From: Achromobacter marplatensis
Lineage (GTDB): Bacteria > Pseudomonadota > Gammaproteobacteria > Burkholderiales > Burkholderiaceae_B
Reading direction: 5' to 3'
Assembly (NCBI RefSeq): GCF_002209535.1
Contig: NZ_NJIG01000010.1
Location: 62,001 to 126,000 of the forward strand
DNA: 64,000 nucleotides
Part shown: positions 7,252 to 16,322 of the stretch, in pieces
How the letters are laid out: each line of letters opens with the position of its first letter
Position numbering within the stretch: position 1 is the stretch's first letter
Translations under genes and position numbers: made by a program
Notes under the pieces: model-generated
What the model was told of the DNA's origin: nothing
Database searches by the model: none
What the model saw: only the letters and a program-made list of their open reading frames with translations

Positions 7252-10200
7252 TTATGCGGTTTTCCGCAGGGGCATGTCGCGCGGGGCCGGTGCCGTATAG
7301 CTCTGCATCAATCGACCCAATTCCGTCCGATACTTCTCGACGTTCGCAGCCTTCACGTGGCCGTAGCCGCGGATGGTTTCTGCAAGGCCGGCGATTGTAG
7401 CTGCTTGCGCGAGCTTGTCCCGGGTCAACCCTACAAGCAGCTGGTCTATGGTCTGGCGATACTCGCCGATCAGGGCGCGCTCCATCTTGCGCTCGGCGGT
7501 GCGGCCGAACGGGTCGAACCAGGTGCCGCGCAGGCCCTTCAGGCGGGTCAGCAGTTTCAGCGCGGTCATGGTGCGCGGGCCGAGCGTCATCTTGCGCGGC
7601 ACGCCGGTGCGCGGGTCCTTCTGCGCGAAGATCGGCGGGGCCATGTGAAAGCGCAGGCTGTAGTCGCCTTCGAACTGGCCCTTCAGCTGCGCCTGGAACG
7701 CTTCGCCCGTGTACAGGCGCGCCACTTCGTATTCGTCCTTGTAGGCCATGAGCTTGAACAGGCCGCGGGCCACCGCCATCGCCAGGCGCGGGGTCTTGGC
7801 CTCGGGAGCCAGTTCGCGTTCGCGGGCCGCGATGGCTTGGACCACGTCCTGGTATTCGCGGGCGTAGGCGGCGTCCTGGTAGGCGGTCAGGTCCGCGATG
7901 CGGCGCGCGACGGCGCGTTCGAAGGTCTCGGGCACGTGCAGCTGCACGACCTGGGCGCGCGGGCGCAGCGCGCTGTCCAGCGCGTCGGGTTGATGCGCGG
8001 CAAGGCGGCCGCTGTCGAACGCGGCGCGATTGGCTGCGACGGCCACGCCGTTCAGTTCAATGGCGCGGTTGATTGCGGCCTGCGACAGCGGCACGCCGCC
8101 GCGCTGCCACGCATAGCCCAGCATGAACATGTTCGACAGGATGCTGTCGCCGAACAGGGCCAGCGCGGCTTCGTGCGCGTCGATGGCGGCCGTGTTGGCT
8201 TCGCCCGCCGCGTGGCGGATCTTGGCCAGCAGCGCTTCGGGGCGCATGGCGGCATCGGGGTTGCGCGTGAAGTCGGAGACCGGGGCCACGTACGTGTTGA
8301 CGGTGACCTGGGTGTGCCCGCGGCGCAGCGCGCCCAGCGAATCCGGCGCCACCGAGGCCACCGGGTCGCACAGGATGGCGGCATCCGCCTGCTGCCAGTC
8401 CAGGCGCACGGGGCCCGCCGACGCGCCAGCGGGCGCCAAGCGGATATGGCTGACGACCGTGCCGCCCTTTTGCGCCAGGCCGGTCAGGTCCAGCACCGCG
8501 GCCGACAGGCCTTCCAGGTGCGCGGCCATCGACACGATGGCGCCGATGGTGATGACGCCGGTGCCGCCCATGCCCGCGACGAGCAGGCGGTAGGGGCGGT
8601 CAAGCGCGGGCGTGGCCGGCAGCGGCAGTTGTTCGATCAGGCGTTGCAGGCGTTCCTGGTCGGTCTTGGGCGCCGCGCTCTTCCTGGGCTTGCCGCCCAT
8701 GACGGACACGAAGCTGGGGCAGAAGCCTTCCGCGCACGAGTAGTCCTTGTTGCAGCTGGACTGGTCGATGGCGCGCTTGCGGCCATACGGCGTTTCCAGC
8801 GGCACGACCGACAGGCAGTTCGATTGCACGCCGCAGTCGCCGCAGCCTTCGCACACCGCGCTGTTGATCAGCATGCGGCGTGCCGGGTCCGGGAACTGGT
8901 TCTTCTTGCGGCGGCGGCGCTTCTCGGCCGCGCAGGTCTGGTCGTGGATCAGCACGGTCACGCCGGGGATCTCGCGCAGTTCGCGTTGCAGCGCGTCCAG
9001 TTCGCGGCGATGGTGCACCCGGATGTTCGGCCCCAGGTCCACGCCCTGGTATTTCTCGGGCTCGTCGCTAGTGACGACGATGCGCGCCACGTTCTCGCCG
9101 CGCAACTGCTGGCAGATCTGCGGCACCGAGATCGGGCCGTCCACGGGCTGCCCGCCTGTCATCGCGACGGCGTCGTTGAAGAGGATCTTGTAGGTGATGT
9201 TGGCGCCGGCGGCGACGGCCTGGCGGATCGCCAGATAACCCGAGTGGTAGTAGGTGCCTTCCCCCATGTTCTGGAAGATGTGCGGCATCTTGGTGTAGCG
9301 GGACAAGCCGATCCAGTCCACGCCTTCACCGCCCATCTGCGTCAGGCCGCCAGTGTCCCGGTCCATCCAGGCGGCCATGTAGTGGCAGCCCACGCCGGAC
9401 AGCGCCTGGCTGCCTTCGGGCACTTTGGTGGACGTGCTGTGCGGACAGCCCGAACAGAAATAGGGGCGGCGGCGCATGCCGTCGGCGTCGTTGGACAGCG
9501 CGGCCTGGCACTCGAACGCCGCCAGGTCCGCGGCCAGCGGCAGGCCCGCCGTGCGGGTCAGCCAGCCGGCCAGCGGCTGCGCCAGCAGCGACGGGCGCAA
9601 CTGGCCCGCCGACGGCACCATCGTTTCGCCGTCGAAGCCTTTCTTGCCGATGACGGACGGGCGGTCGGGCCGGTTGAACAGCAGGTCCTTGATCTGGCTT
9701 TCGACGACCGCGCCTTTTTCTTCGATCACGAGGATGTGCGACAGGCCGCGCGCGAAGTCCAGCAGCCGTTCGCCATCCAGCGGCCACGTCAGGCCGGGCT
9801 TGTAGATGCGCACGGGCGCATTGGCGGTGACGGTGTCCACGCCCAGGCGCGACAGCGCTTCCATCGTGTCCAGATGCGCCTTGCCGACCGTCACGATCCC
9901 CACGGTGGCGCGGGGCGCGGGACAGGTCAGGCGGTCGATGCTGTGGCGGCGTGCAAACGCGGCCACGGCCTTCATGCGCAGGTTCATGCGCGTTTCGACG
10001 GCCAGCGACAGGAAGTCGCGCGCCGAATACTCCAGCGTTTCAGGCGGCATGTCCGGATCGGCGGGCATGTCGTAGGCGTGCACGGCGGCAGGCGTGAACG
10101 AGTGGCCGCTTTCGATGGTCTCGGACACGGCCTTGAACGCGACCCAGGTGCCGGAATAGCGCGACAGCGCCCAGCCCCACAGCGCGAAGGTCTCGTATTC

Positions 10201-10758
10201 GTCGATGGACGTGGGATGCACGATGGGCATCTGCCAGCCGATCAGCGACGCTTCGCTGGCGTGCGGGATCGATGACGACACGGCGGTGTGGTCGTCGCCC
10301 ACCACCACCAGCACGCCGCCGTTGCGCGAGGCGCCCGCCGCGTTGCCGTGATGCAGGGCGTCGCCCGCGCGGTCCACGCCCGGGCCCTTGCCGTACCACA
10401 TGGCGAAGACGCCATCGACGTTGCGGTCGGCGCGCACGCCGGCCTGCTGCGTCCCCATGACGGCGGTGGCCGCCATGTCTTCGTTGATGCCGGGAAGGAA
10501 GGAGATCTTGCTGGCGTCCAGCGCCTTCTTCGACTTCCACATCGCCATGTCGACGCCGCCCAGGGGCGACCCGCGATAGCCCGACACGAAACCGGCCGTG
10601 TTCAGGCCGCGTTCGCGGTCCACCCGGGCCTGCGTGAGCATGATGCGCACGAGCGCCTGTGTCCCGGTCAGGAAGATGCGGCCGGACTCCCGCGTGAGGT
10701 TGTCGGCAAGCTGGTACTCAAGGTCCAGCTGGGGTTCGGGGGCGGGAGTGCCGTCCAT
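7252..10758 (-). CDS. Indolepyruvate ferredoxin oxidoreductase (fused subunits)
   Basis: This 1168-residue fused 2-oxoacid:ferredoxin oxidoreductase is expected to decarboxylate aryl- or branched 2-oxoacids oxidatively to acyl-CoA during amino acid breakdown. The N-terminal two-thirds are the thiamine-diphosphate alpha-type part (GFVSGYRGSPLGGVD near residue 58). A cysteine cluster CEGCGDCGVQSNC near residue 635, with further cysteines in CNKDYSCAEGFCPSF, fits Fe-S binding. A gamma-type domain with GMGGTGVITIG starts near residue 728. AGGAG lies 8 nt upstream of the ATG. It is divergent from an Lrp/AsnC gene, the probable regulator. The exact substrate cannot be read from sequence. Confidence 0.92.
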   Translation of the reverse strand: MDGTPAPEPQLDLEYQLADNLTRESGRIFLTGTQALVRIMLTQARVDRERGLNTAGFVSGYRGSPLGGVDMAMWKSKKALDASKISFLPGINEDMAATAVMGTQQAGVRADRNVDGVFAMWYGKGPGVDRAGDALHHGNAAGASRNGGVLVVVGDDHTAVSSSIPHASEASLIGWQMPIVHPTSIDEYETFALWGWALSRYSGTWVAFKAVSETIESGHSFTPAAVHAYDMPADPDMPPETLEYSARDFLSLAVETRMNLRMKAVAAFARRHSIDRLTCPAPRATVGIVTVGKAHLDTMEALSRLGVDTVTANAPVRIYKPGLTWPLDGERLLDFARGLSHILVIEEKGAVVESQIKDLLFNRPDRPSVIGKKGFDGETMVPSAGQLRPSLLAQPLAGWLTRTAGLPLAADLAAFECQAALSNDADGMRRRPYFCSGCPHSTSTKVPEGSQALSGVGCHYMAAWMDRDTGGLTQMGGEGVDWIGLSRYTKMPHIFQNMGEGTYYHSGYLAIRQAVAAGANITYKILFNDAVAMTGGQPVDGPISVPQICQQLRGENVARIVVTSDEPEKYQGVDLGPNIRVHHRRELDALQRELREIPGVTVLIHDQTCAAEKRRRRKKNQFPDPARRMLINSAVCEGCGDCGVQSNCLSVVPLETPYGRKRAIDQSSCNKDYSCAEGFCPSFVSVMGGKPRKSAAPKTDQERLQRLIEQLPLPATPALDRPYRLLVAGMGGTGVITIGAIVSMAAHLEGLSAAVLDLTGLAQKGGTVVSHIRLAPAGASAGPVRLDWQQADAAILCDPVASVAPDSLGALRRGHTQVTVNTYVAPVSDFTRNPDAAMRPEALLAKIRHAAGEANTAAIDAHEAALALFGDSILSNMFMLGYAWQRGGVPLSQAAINRAIELNGVAVAANRAAFDSGRLAAHQPDALDSALRPRAQVVQLHVPETFERAVARRIADLTAYQDAAYAREYQDVVQAIAARERELAPEAKTPRLAMAVARGLFKLMAYKDEYEVARLYTGEAFQAQLKGQFEGDYSLRFHMAPPIFAQKDPRTGVPRKMTLGPRTMTALKLLTRLKGLRGTWFDPFGRTAERKMERALIGEYRQTIDQLLVGLTRDKLAQAATIAGLAETIRGYGHVKAANVEKYRTELGRLMQSYTAPAPRDMPLRKTA

Positions 10759-10812
10759 AGTGAATGCTCCTGGTATTTCGCACCATGATAGGTTCGCGGA
10801 GCATTCGATTTA

Positions 10813-10851
10813 TTGCGTTTTCGGATCGTGCTATCCCTATAATACGCAATG
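10813..10851. promoter_or_regulatory. Lrp-type operator and promoter in the divergent region
   Basis: ATTGCGT (10813-10819) and ACGCAAT (10845-10851) form a perfect 7-bp inverted repeat with centres about 32 bp apart. Between them lies TATAAT (10839-10844), a perfect -10 for the plus-strand lrp-type gene; TTGCGT (10814-10819) would be a -35 with a long 19-bp spacer. The layout suggests autoregulation. Confidence 0.6.
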
Positions 10852-10888
10852 AACATTTCGTGTTCGACAAAAACCAGGAGACAAAGCG

Positions 10889-11338
10889 ATGGACAAGACC
10901 GATATCGGCATCCTCAAGGCCTTGCAGGAGGACGGCCGGGCTTCGGCGCAGCAGTTGTCGGAGAAGGTGGGCCTGTCGGCCGCACCGGTATGGCGGCGGG
11001 TGAAGGCAATGGAGGCCAGCGGGGTCATCCAGGGCTATAGCGCACAGGTGGACCGCAGCAAGGTGGGGCTGGGATGCATGTTCGCGCAGATCAGCCTGGA
11101 GCGGCATTCCTCCAGTACGGTCGAGAATTTCGAACGCTCTGTGCGCGATGCCCCCGAAATCCTGGAGTGCTATGCGGTCACGGGCGATTCGGACTTCCTC
11201 TTGAAGATCTTGGTGGAAAGCCCCGAGGCCTACGACCGGTTCCTGCACCGGTTCCTCTTCAACATGCCAGGCATCCGCCAGACGCGCACCATCGTGGCGC
11301 TGCGCGAGATCAAGCACGAACAGCGCCTGCCGCTGTGA
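10889..11338 (+). CDS. Lrp/AsnC family transcriptional regulator
   Basis: A 149-residue regulator. An N-terminal winged HTH covers residues 3-62 (DIGILKALQEDGRASAQQLS...AAPVWRRVKAMEASGVIQGY), and an AsnC-type ligand-binding domain covers about 70-142 with the usual VTGDSDFLLKI core. AGGAG lies 8 nt before the ATG. Position back-to-back with the 2-oxoacid oxidoreductase gene makes amino-acid-responsive control of that gene likely, as for BkdR-type regulators. It ends just before a perfect palindrome shared with the convergent Bug gene. Confidence 0.93.
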   Translation: MDKTDIGILKALQEDGRASAQQLSEKVGLSAAPVWRRVKAMEASGVIQGYSAQVDRSKVGLGCMFAQISLERHSSSTVENFERSVRDAPEILECYAVTGDSDFLLKILVESPEAYDRFLHRFLFNMPGIRQTRTIVALREIKHEQRLPL

Positions 11339-11342
11339 TGCG

Positions 11343-11374
11343 CATTGCGCCCTCTATATATAGAGGGCGCAATG
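11343..11374. terminator. 32-bp perfect palindrome between convergent genes
   Basis: The sequence is perfectly self-complementary over 32 bp, with arms CATTGCGCCCTCTATA and its complement meeting at a TATATATA centre. It lies between the stops of the convergent lrp-type (11338) and Bug (11406) genes. As RNA it gives the same hairpin from either strand, so a bidirectional terminator is the simplest reading, although the U-tract is poor (gtttgta). Confidence 0.65.
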
Positions 11375-11405
11375 TTTGTAGCCGGAAATCCGCCGTCGCA
11401 GCGGT

Positions 11406-12371
11406 TTATTGGGGTTGGATGCCGGAAATACGGATCCATTCCTTCCAGCGCGCCGTGTCTTCCTTCACGAAGGCGTCAAAGCGCGCGACATCCATCGATT
11501 CCGGGGTCAGACCCAAGGCGCGCAGCTTCTTCGCCGTGGCTTCATCCTTGACTGCCGCCTGCATGTAGCCGTTCATCTTCGCCACGATGTCCGGCGGCGT
11601 GTGCGCGGGGGCCGACAGGCCCAGCCAGCCGGCAACGACGAAATCCGGGTAATAGGCCGCCATGGTCGGCACGCTGGGCCAGGCCGCGTGCGGCTGTGCA
11701 CCGGTGACAGCGATGGGGATCAGTCCCTTGCCGTCGATCTGGCCCATCGCGGTCAGGTAGTCCACGAAGGCGAAGCTGATCTGTTTGCCCCGCAGGTCGG
11801 TGATGATCTGCGTGATGTTCTTGTAGGCCGCGCCGGTGATGTTGATGTCGGCGCGCTGCTTGAACAGTTCCGACGGCACTTGCGAGGACGAGCTGTAGTA
11901 GCCGAAGAAGACCTCGCCGGGATGCTTCTTGGCGTAGTCCACCAGCTCGGGCACCGTGCGGTAGGGGCTGCCGGGCGCTACGACGCCGACGGTGCCGAAC
12001 GTGCCCAGCATGCCGACTTGCTGGAAGTCCTTTTGCGCGTCGTAGGGCAGGCTCTTGTACAGGAACTGGTTGGCGGCGTGCGTGGAGTTCGTGGACAAGA
12101 GGAAGGTGTAGCCGTCCGCCGCCGCGTTCTTGGACGCATTGGTGCCGACGATGCCGCCGGCGCCGGGGCGGTCTTCGACGATCACGGTCTGCCCGGTCTG
12201 TTCGCCCAGGTATTGGGCGAACGTACGCGCGGTCAGGTCGGCCGCACCGCCGGGCGCGGACGGCACGATGATCGTCACGGGCTTTTCGGGCCAGCCTGCG
12301 GCGTGGGCCGATGCGGCCAGGACAAGCCCGGCGCCGAACAGCGCCGGGCGAAGAAAACGGGGAATGGACAT
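11406..12371 (-). CDS. Bug family tripartite tricarboxylate receptor
   Basis: A 321-residue periplasmic solute-binding protein. A signal peptide covers about residues 1-24 (ending SAHA), followed by the typical Bug start WPEKPVTIIVPSAPGGAADLTAR and the GAGGIVGTN motif. Bug proteins capture carboxylates for TctAB permeases or for sensing. No tctAB genes are adjacent, which is usual for the many orphan Bug genes in Alcaligenaceae. It is followed upstream by an alpha/beta hydrolase gene on the same strand. AGGAG sits 6 nt before the ATG. The ligand is unknown. Confidence 0.93.
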   Translation of the reverse strand: MSIPRFLRPALFGAGLVLAASAHAAGWPEKPVTIIVPSAPGGAADLTARTFAQYLGEQTGQTVIVEDRPGAGGIVGTNASKNAAADGYTFLLSTNSTHAANQFLYKSLPYDAQKDFQQVGMLGTFGTVGVVAPGSPYRTVPELVDYAKKHPGEVFFGYYSSSSQVPSELFKQRADINITGAAYKNITQIITDLRGKQISFAFVDYLTAMGQIDGKGLIPIAVTGAQPHAAWPSVPTMAAYYPDFVVAGWLGLSAPAHTPPDIVAKMNGYMQAAVKDEATAKKLRALGLTPESMDVARFDAFVKEDTARWKEWIRISGIQPQ

Positions 12372-12452
12372 GCTTGTCTCCTGATTGCGCTTGGCCGCGT
12401 GCTTGCGCGGTCATGTGTCGTTGTTTTGGCGTTACTGCGTGGGAATGAAGGT

Positions 12453-13295
12453 TCAGCCGAACTGCTCGCGGTGCCACGCCAGGATGGCGGCGGCGCTGAT
12501 TTGCCATTGGTCCGCGTACATCATGCAGTGCGGCTGTTCGGCCAGCACGGCGTGGGAAAAGCCATAGCGTTGCGCGATCGCCTGGTCCTGCCCGGGCGGA
12601 TGGCGGTCATGGGTGTCGAGGCCGGCAGCAAGGCACAGGCCAGGCACGTTGAAAGAAGCGTCGCCGAGCGCCACGCGCAGCAGGTAGCGGTCGTTGAGGA
12701 CTTGCGGGCTTTCGGCGCACAGGCGTTGCGTGACGGCGCGGACATCGCGGTCGGGCGAGGTCGCCAGAAAGCGCGCGCGGATTTCGGCCGGGGCAGGGGC
12801 GGTGCGCGGCACGGCGTCTGGCACCGGGGGCAGGGCCAGCGCGCCGGGCAGGTCGCCGGGCGGTGACGGCGCCATCAGCACCACGCCCGCGACGGGCCGC
12901 TGGCGGGCGGCCAGCAAGGCGGGCAACGCGCCCATGCTGTGGCCCACCACGACAGTGGGGCCTTCCAGCGCATCCAGCGCGTGGGCCACGTCCAGGCCCA
13001 GGTCGGCGATGGTGGTGGACGCAAACGCCGCGTCCTGGGGCAGCGCGCCATGGCCGCGCAGGTCCAGCGCCGCGCAGGCCAGGCCGGCCGCGGCGAAGTA
13101 GTCCAGATAGTGTGCAAAGCACCAGGCGCCGTGATAGGCGCCCGGCACGAAGAGCAGGCCGGGCCGGCCGTCTTGCGGCAGCGCGCCGACGATCAGGCGG
13201 CCCTGGCCCGCGGCGCGGTCGGGCAGGCGGTCGGCCAGGCTGAAATCCAGCGGGTCCGTGGTGATGGGGGCGGAAGTGGGGGAGGCAGCGTTCAT
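12453..13295 (-). CDS. Alpha/beta hydrolase
   Basis: A 280-residue cytosolic alpha/beta-hydrolase fold enzyme. The nucleophile elbow GHSMG places the catalytic serine at S120, an oxyanion loop PGAYHGAW lies near residue 51, and the likely catalytic histidine is in AEQPHCMMYADQW near the C-terminus. It resembles esterase or lactone/amide hydrolases of the salicylate-esterase-like group, but the substrate is not predictable. It is divergent from a LysR regulator across an 85-bp promoter region and 81 bp upstream of the Bug gene, suggesting a small regulated catabolic unit. Confidence 0.87.
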   Translation of the reverse strand: MNAASPTSAPITTDPLDFSLADRLPDRAAGQGRLIVGALPQDGRPGLLFVPGAYHGAWCFAHYLDYFAAAGLACAALDLRGHGALPQDAAFASTTIADLGLDVAHALDALEGPTVVVGHSMGALPALLAARQRPVAGVVLMAPSPPGDLPGALALPPVPDAVPRTAPAPAEIRARFLATSPDRDVRAVTQRLCAESPQVLNDRYLLRVALGDASFNVPGLCLAAGLDTHDRHPPGQDQAIAQRYGFSHAVLAEQPHCMMYADQWQISAAAILAWHREQFG

Positions 13296-13328
13296 CTTGC
13301 GGCCATCTTAAGTGCGCCCCTATGATCA

Positions 13329-13364
13329 GAAAACTTTATTTTTCCTATGATTCAATAAGTTTTC
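13329..13364. promoter_or_regulatory. Inverted repeat in the hydrolase/lysR promoter region
   Basis: GAAAACTT (13329-13336) and AAGTTTTC (13357-13364) form a perfect 8-bp inverted repeat in an AT-rich stretch midway between the two divergent starts. This is the usual place for a LysR autoregulatory and activator site. Confidence 0.6.
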
Positions 13365-13380
13365 CAAATCGAGCTGCCCG

Positions 13381-14280
13381 ATGCGATCCCTGCCTGACCT
13401 GTCCATCACGCACTACCGGCATTTCCTGCTGGTGGCAGAGCTGCGCAGTTTCCGCGCGGCGGCCGCCCGGGCCTTCCGCTCGCAGCCGGCGTTGTCCTTG
13501 TCCATCCGTGAAATGGAGCAGCGCCTGGGCCAGCCGCTGTTCGAACGCGGCAACCGCAACACGCTCACGCGCTTCGGGCAGGATTGCCTGCCGCTGGCGC
13601 GCGAACTGGTCGAGCATCACGACCGCGTGGCGGGCGCGCTGTCCGGGCTGGCCAACAACGGCGCCGGCACGCTGACGATGGCCTCTGTGGCCACCGTGGC
13701 GACGCACTGGCTGCCCGAACTCGTGGCCACCTACCGCGAGCGCTACCCGGCGGTGGCGTTGCGTCTGTTCGACGACAACTCCGAAGGCGTCGAGCGCATG
13801 GTGCTGGCAGGCGAGGTCGAACTGGGCGTGTGCAGCCCGGTGTTGCAGGATCGCCGCCTGACCTTCGAGCCGCTGCTGCGCGACGCCTTCGGCCTGGTCT
13901 GCCATCGCGGCCATCCGCTGGCCGGGCGCAAGTCGGTGACGTGGCGCGAGATCGCGGGTCTGCCGCTCGTGGGCACCGTGGCGCACCGGCAGCTTGCCGG
14001 CTATCCGCAGGCCGCTTTCATGCTGGACCGGCAGGTGTTCGTGTCGAACATGATGTCGCTGCTGGCCATGCTGGAACGCGGCGTGGGCGTGACGGTGCTG
14101 GCGCGGCTGGGAGTGCCGCCGGACTCGCCCGGGCTGGCGTTCGTGCCGCTGTCGCGGCCGCGCATCGAACGCGAATTGGGCATCACGCGGCTGGCGGGGC
14201 GCAGCCTCTCGCCGGCGGCCGCGCGCATGGAAGAAATGCTGCGCGCCAAAGCGGTGCGGGGCGGCCGCAGTGTCGCTTGA
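13381..14280 (+). CDS. LysR family transcriptional regulator
   Basis: A 299-residue LysR-type protein with an N-terminal winged HTH at residues 8-66 (THYRHFLLVAELRSFRAAAARAF...SIREMEQRLGQPLFER) and a periplasmic-binding-protein-like effector domain from about 95 onward. It is divergent from the alpha/beta hydrolase, which it most likely controls in response to a small effector. Confidence 0.92.
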   Translation: MRSLPDLSITHYRHFLLVAELRSFRAAAARAFRSQPALSLSIREMEQRLGQPLFERGNRNTLTRFGQDCLPLARELVEHHDRVAGALSGLANNGAGTLTMASVATVATHWLPELVATYRERYPAVALRLFDDNSEGVERMVLAGEVELGVCSPVLQDRRLTFEPLLRDAFGLVCHRGHPLAGRKSVTWREIAGLPLVGTVAHRQLAGYPQAAFMLDRQVFVSNMMSLLAMLERGVGVTVLARLGVPPDSPGLAFVPLSRPRIERELGITRLAGRSLSPAAARMEEMLRAKAVRGGRSVA

Positions 14281-14367
14281 AACCAACGCATTCGTGCGCT
14301 TTCCAGGGCTAAACCCGGGGCTTTGAACGCCCGACTGTTGCGCAATTGCACTCCGCGCGGATCGTCG

Positions 14368-14396
14368 TTGATTCTTCCCAAGCGGCTCTTTAGAGT
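14368..14396 (+). promoter_or_regulatory. Promoter of the small lipoprotein gene
   Basis: TTGATT (14368-14373) and TAGAGT (14391-14396) are separated by 17 bp, about 70 bp upstream of the lipoprotein start. Confidence 0.6.
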
Positions 14397-14469
14397 GCGT
14401 CATGTTTGCTGCGCGAAGGACGTGCCGGTGTGATCGGTGCGGCGCGTCGACAGACGTGTTGAGGAAGAC

Positions 14470-14976
14470 ATGAGCAGTGTGTATTTGCGTTCGGCCGGCA
14501 TCGCCTGCGCCGTTCTGGTCCTGGCCGGTTGCGTCGCCAGGAAGCCCGCCGTTATCACAGACGCCCAGCCCGCGGAACCGCCCAAGCCAGTGGCTTGCGT
14601 ACCCGCCCAAAGCGGCGATCCGATGATCGGCACGTGGTTGTCGAACAGCAAGCCGCGCGACGTCAGTGGCGACCTGCAATCGCTGATCGTGTTGTCCGCC
14701 GATGGCACGATGGCCTATGAAACCCTGTTGAAGATCGGCCGCAAGGCGCGTCCCGCCCTGCGCGAGACCGGTTGCTGGACGGTGGCAGACGGCATCTACA
14801 CGATGCGGACCACCAAATCCGCCGGCGAACTGGTGGACGCCAACGACCCGATCTACCTGAACCGCTACCGCGTCGAAAAGGTCGAGAAGACCAAGCTGAC
14901 GCTGCGCGAACTGAAGACCGGCGGCCAGGTCGTGACCGCGCGCCGCATGCCCCCGGGCTACCGACTGCCTTACTAA
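14470..14976 (+). CDS. Small lipoprotein of unknown function
   Basis: A 168-residue protein with a lipoprotein signal peptide whose lipobox VLAGC places the lipidated cysteine at C21. The mature part (ACVPAQSGDPMIGTWLSNS...GETLLKIG-like core and RETGCWTVADGIYTM) resembles small beta-rich lipocalin-like or DUF-type envelope proteins, but I recognise no family. A start 33 bp upstream is open, but GAGGAA just before the ATG at 14470 and the signal peptide favour this start. It has its own promoter and a GC-rich hairpin at 14984-15006 downstream. Confidence 0.8.
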   Translation: MSSVYLRSAGIACAVLVLAGCVARKPAVITDAQPAEPPKPVACVPAQSGDPMIGTWLSNSKPRDVSGDLQSLIVLSADGTMAYETLLKIGRKARPALRETGCWTVADGIYTMRTTKSAGELVDANDPIYLNRYRVEKVEKTKLTLRELKTGGQVVTARRMPPGYRLPY

Positions 14977-14983
14977 GCGTTGC

Positions 14984-15006
14984 GCCGGGCGGACACTCCG
15001 CCCGGC
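14984..15006 (+). terminator. GC-rich hairpin after the lipoprotein gene
   Basis: GCCGGGCGGA (14984-14993) pairs with TCCGCCCGGC (14997-15006) around CAC. There is no T-run, so it may act as a pause or 3'-end stabiliser rather than an intrinsic terminator. Confidence 0.45.
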
Positions 15007-15074
15007 GGCTTCGCCAAGACGGCCGGGCTGCGGTAAGGTGCGGGCTTCGACTTTCGCCTCGCCGCCGGACCTCC

Positions 15075-16277
15075 ATGCCCGCCATGTCCTCCGAAGCACG
15101 CGCCATCGCGCTGCTTGCCCTGGCCGCTTTCGTCAGCGCCAGCGCTTTCCGCATCTGTGATCCCATGCTGCCGCAACTGGCGGCGGAATTCGGCACCACC
15201 ACCGGGCAGGCCGCCCGCGCGGTGACGGCGTTCGCCGTCGCCTACGGTGTGCTGCAGATGTTCTTCGGACCCGTCGGCGACCGCTATGGCAAGTACCGCG
15301 TCGTCAGCGTGGCGACCGTGGCCTGCGCACTGGGCAGCGCGGGCGCCGTCATGGCCGAGTCCCTGGATGTGCTGGTCTTGTGCCGCGCGCTGTCGGGCGC
15401 GGCGGGGGCGGGCATCGTGCCGCTGTCGATGGCCTGGATTGGCGACAACGTGCCCTACGAACGCCGGCAGGCGACGCTGGCGCGTTTCCTGACCGGGACC
15501 ATCCTGGGCATGTCGGCCGGGCAATTGGCCGGCGGACTGTTCGCCGACACCATCGGCTGGCGCTGGGCCTTTGCCGCGCTGGTCGTGGGGTATCTGGCCG
15601 TGGGCGTGCTGTTGCACCTGGAAGTGCGGCGCCAGCAGGTCTCGGGCTTCGGCCGGGTCGAGGCGGGGGCCGGCACTAAAGGTTTCGTGGCGCAGGCGCG
15701 CCTGGTGCTGGGCACGCCGTGGGCGCGTATCGTGCTGGCGACGGTCTTCGCCGAAGGCCTGCTGGTGTTCGGCGCCCTGGCGTTCGCGCCGTCGTATCTG
15801 CATGAACGCTTCGATATTTCTCTGACCGCGGCCGGTGCGCTGGTGGCGGTGTACGCCGTGGGCGGCCTGATCTATACGGTGGTGGCGGGCCGCATCTTGA
15901 AGCGCCTGGGCGAACGCGGCCTGGCGATCGCGGGTGGTCTGGTGCTGAGCGTGGCGTTCCTGTCTTACCTGCTGGGGCCGGTCTGGATGTGGAGCCTGCT
16001 TGCCAGCGTGCTGGCCGGCTTCGGCTATTACCTGCTGCACGCCACGCTGCAGACCAACGCGACGCAGATGGTGCCGTCGGCGCGCGGCACCGCCGTGGCC
16101 TGGTTCGCGTCCTGCCTGTTCATGGGGCAGGCGGCCGGCGTGGCCTTGGCGGGCGCGGTGGTCGACGAGATCGGCGCCGCCGCGCTGTTCGGCGGATCTG
16201 CCGTGCTGCTGCCGCTCTTGGGCGCATTCTTCGCGCGGGCGCTGAAGGCGCGGGCGGCGATTCAGGCCGGCGGCTGA
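15075..16277 (+). CDS. MFS transporter
   Basis: A 400-residue major facilitator with twelve predicted hydrophobic segments. The loop 2-3 signature is FFGPVGDRYGKYRVV, and there is a loop 8-9 counterpart after the central basic stretch EVRRQQVSGFGRVEA. The composition suits a drug/proton antiporter or small-molecule exporter. The frame is open further upstream, but the ATG at 15075 begins the first transmembrane segment at the right distance. It converges on gltX, with a repeat element between. The substrate is unknown. Confidence 0.88.
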   Translation: MPAMSSEARAIALLALAAFVSASAFRICDPMLPQLAAEFGTTTGQAARAVTAFAVAYGVLQMFFGPVGDRYGKYRVVSVATVACALGSAGAVMAESLDVLVLCRALSGAAGAGIVPLSMAWIGDNVPYERRQATLARFLTGTILGMSAGQLAGGLFADTIGWRWAFAALVVGYLAVGVLLHLEVRRQQVSGFGRVEAGAGTKGFVAQARLVLGTPWARIVLATVFAEGLLVFGALAFAPSYLHERFDISLTAAGALVAVYAVGGLIYTVVAGRILKRLGERGLAIAGGLVLSVAFLSYLLGPVWMWSLLASVLAGFGYYLLHATLQTNATQMVPSARGTAVAWFASCLFMGQAAGVALAGAVVDEIGAAALFGGSAVLLPLLGAFFARALKARAAIQAGG

Positions 16278-16322
16278 CGGCGGCGGGGGGATGGGGGTGA
16301 TGGAGGCCCCGGCTGAGAGGCT

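Noticed and set aside
7195..10275. A 1026-codon plus-strand frame opposite the 2-oxoacid oxidoreductase
   Set aside because: Same cause: antisense to a well-recognised gene, with biased Arg/Ala/Gln composition.
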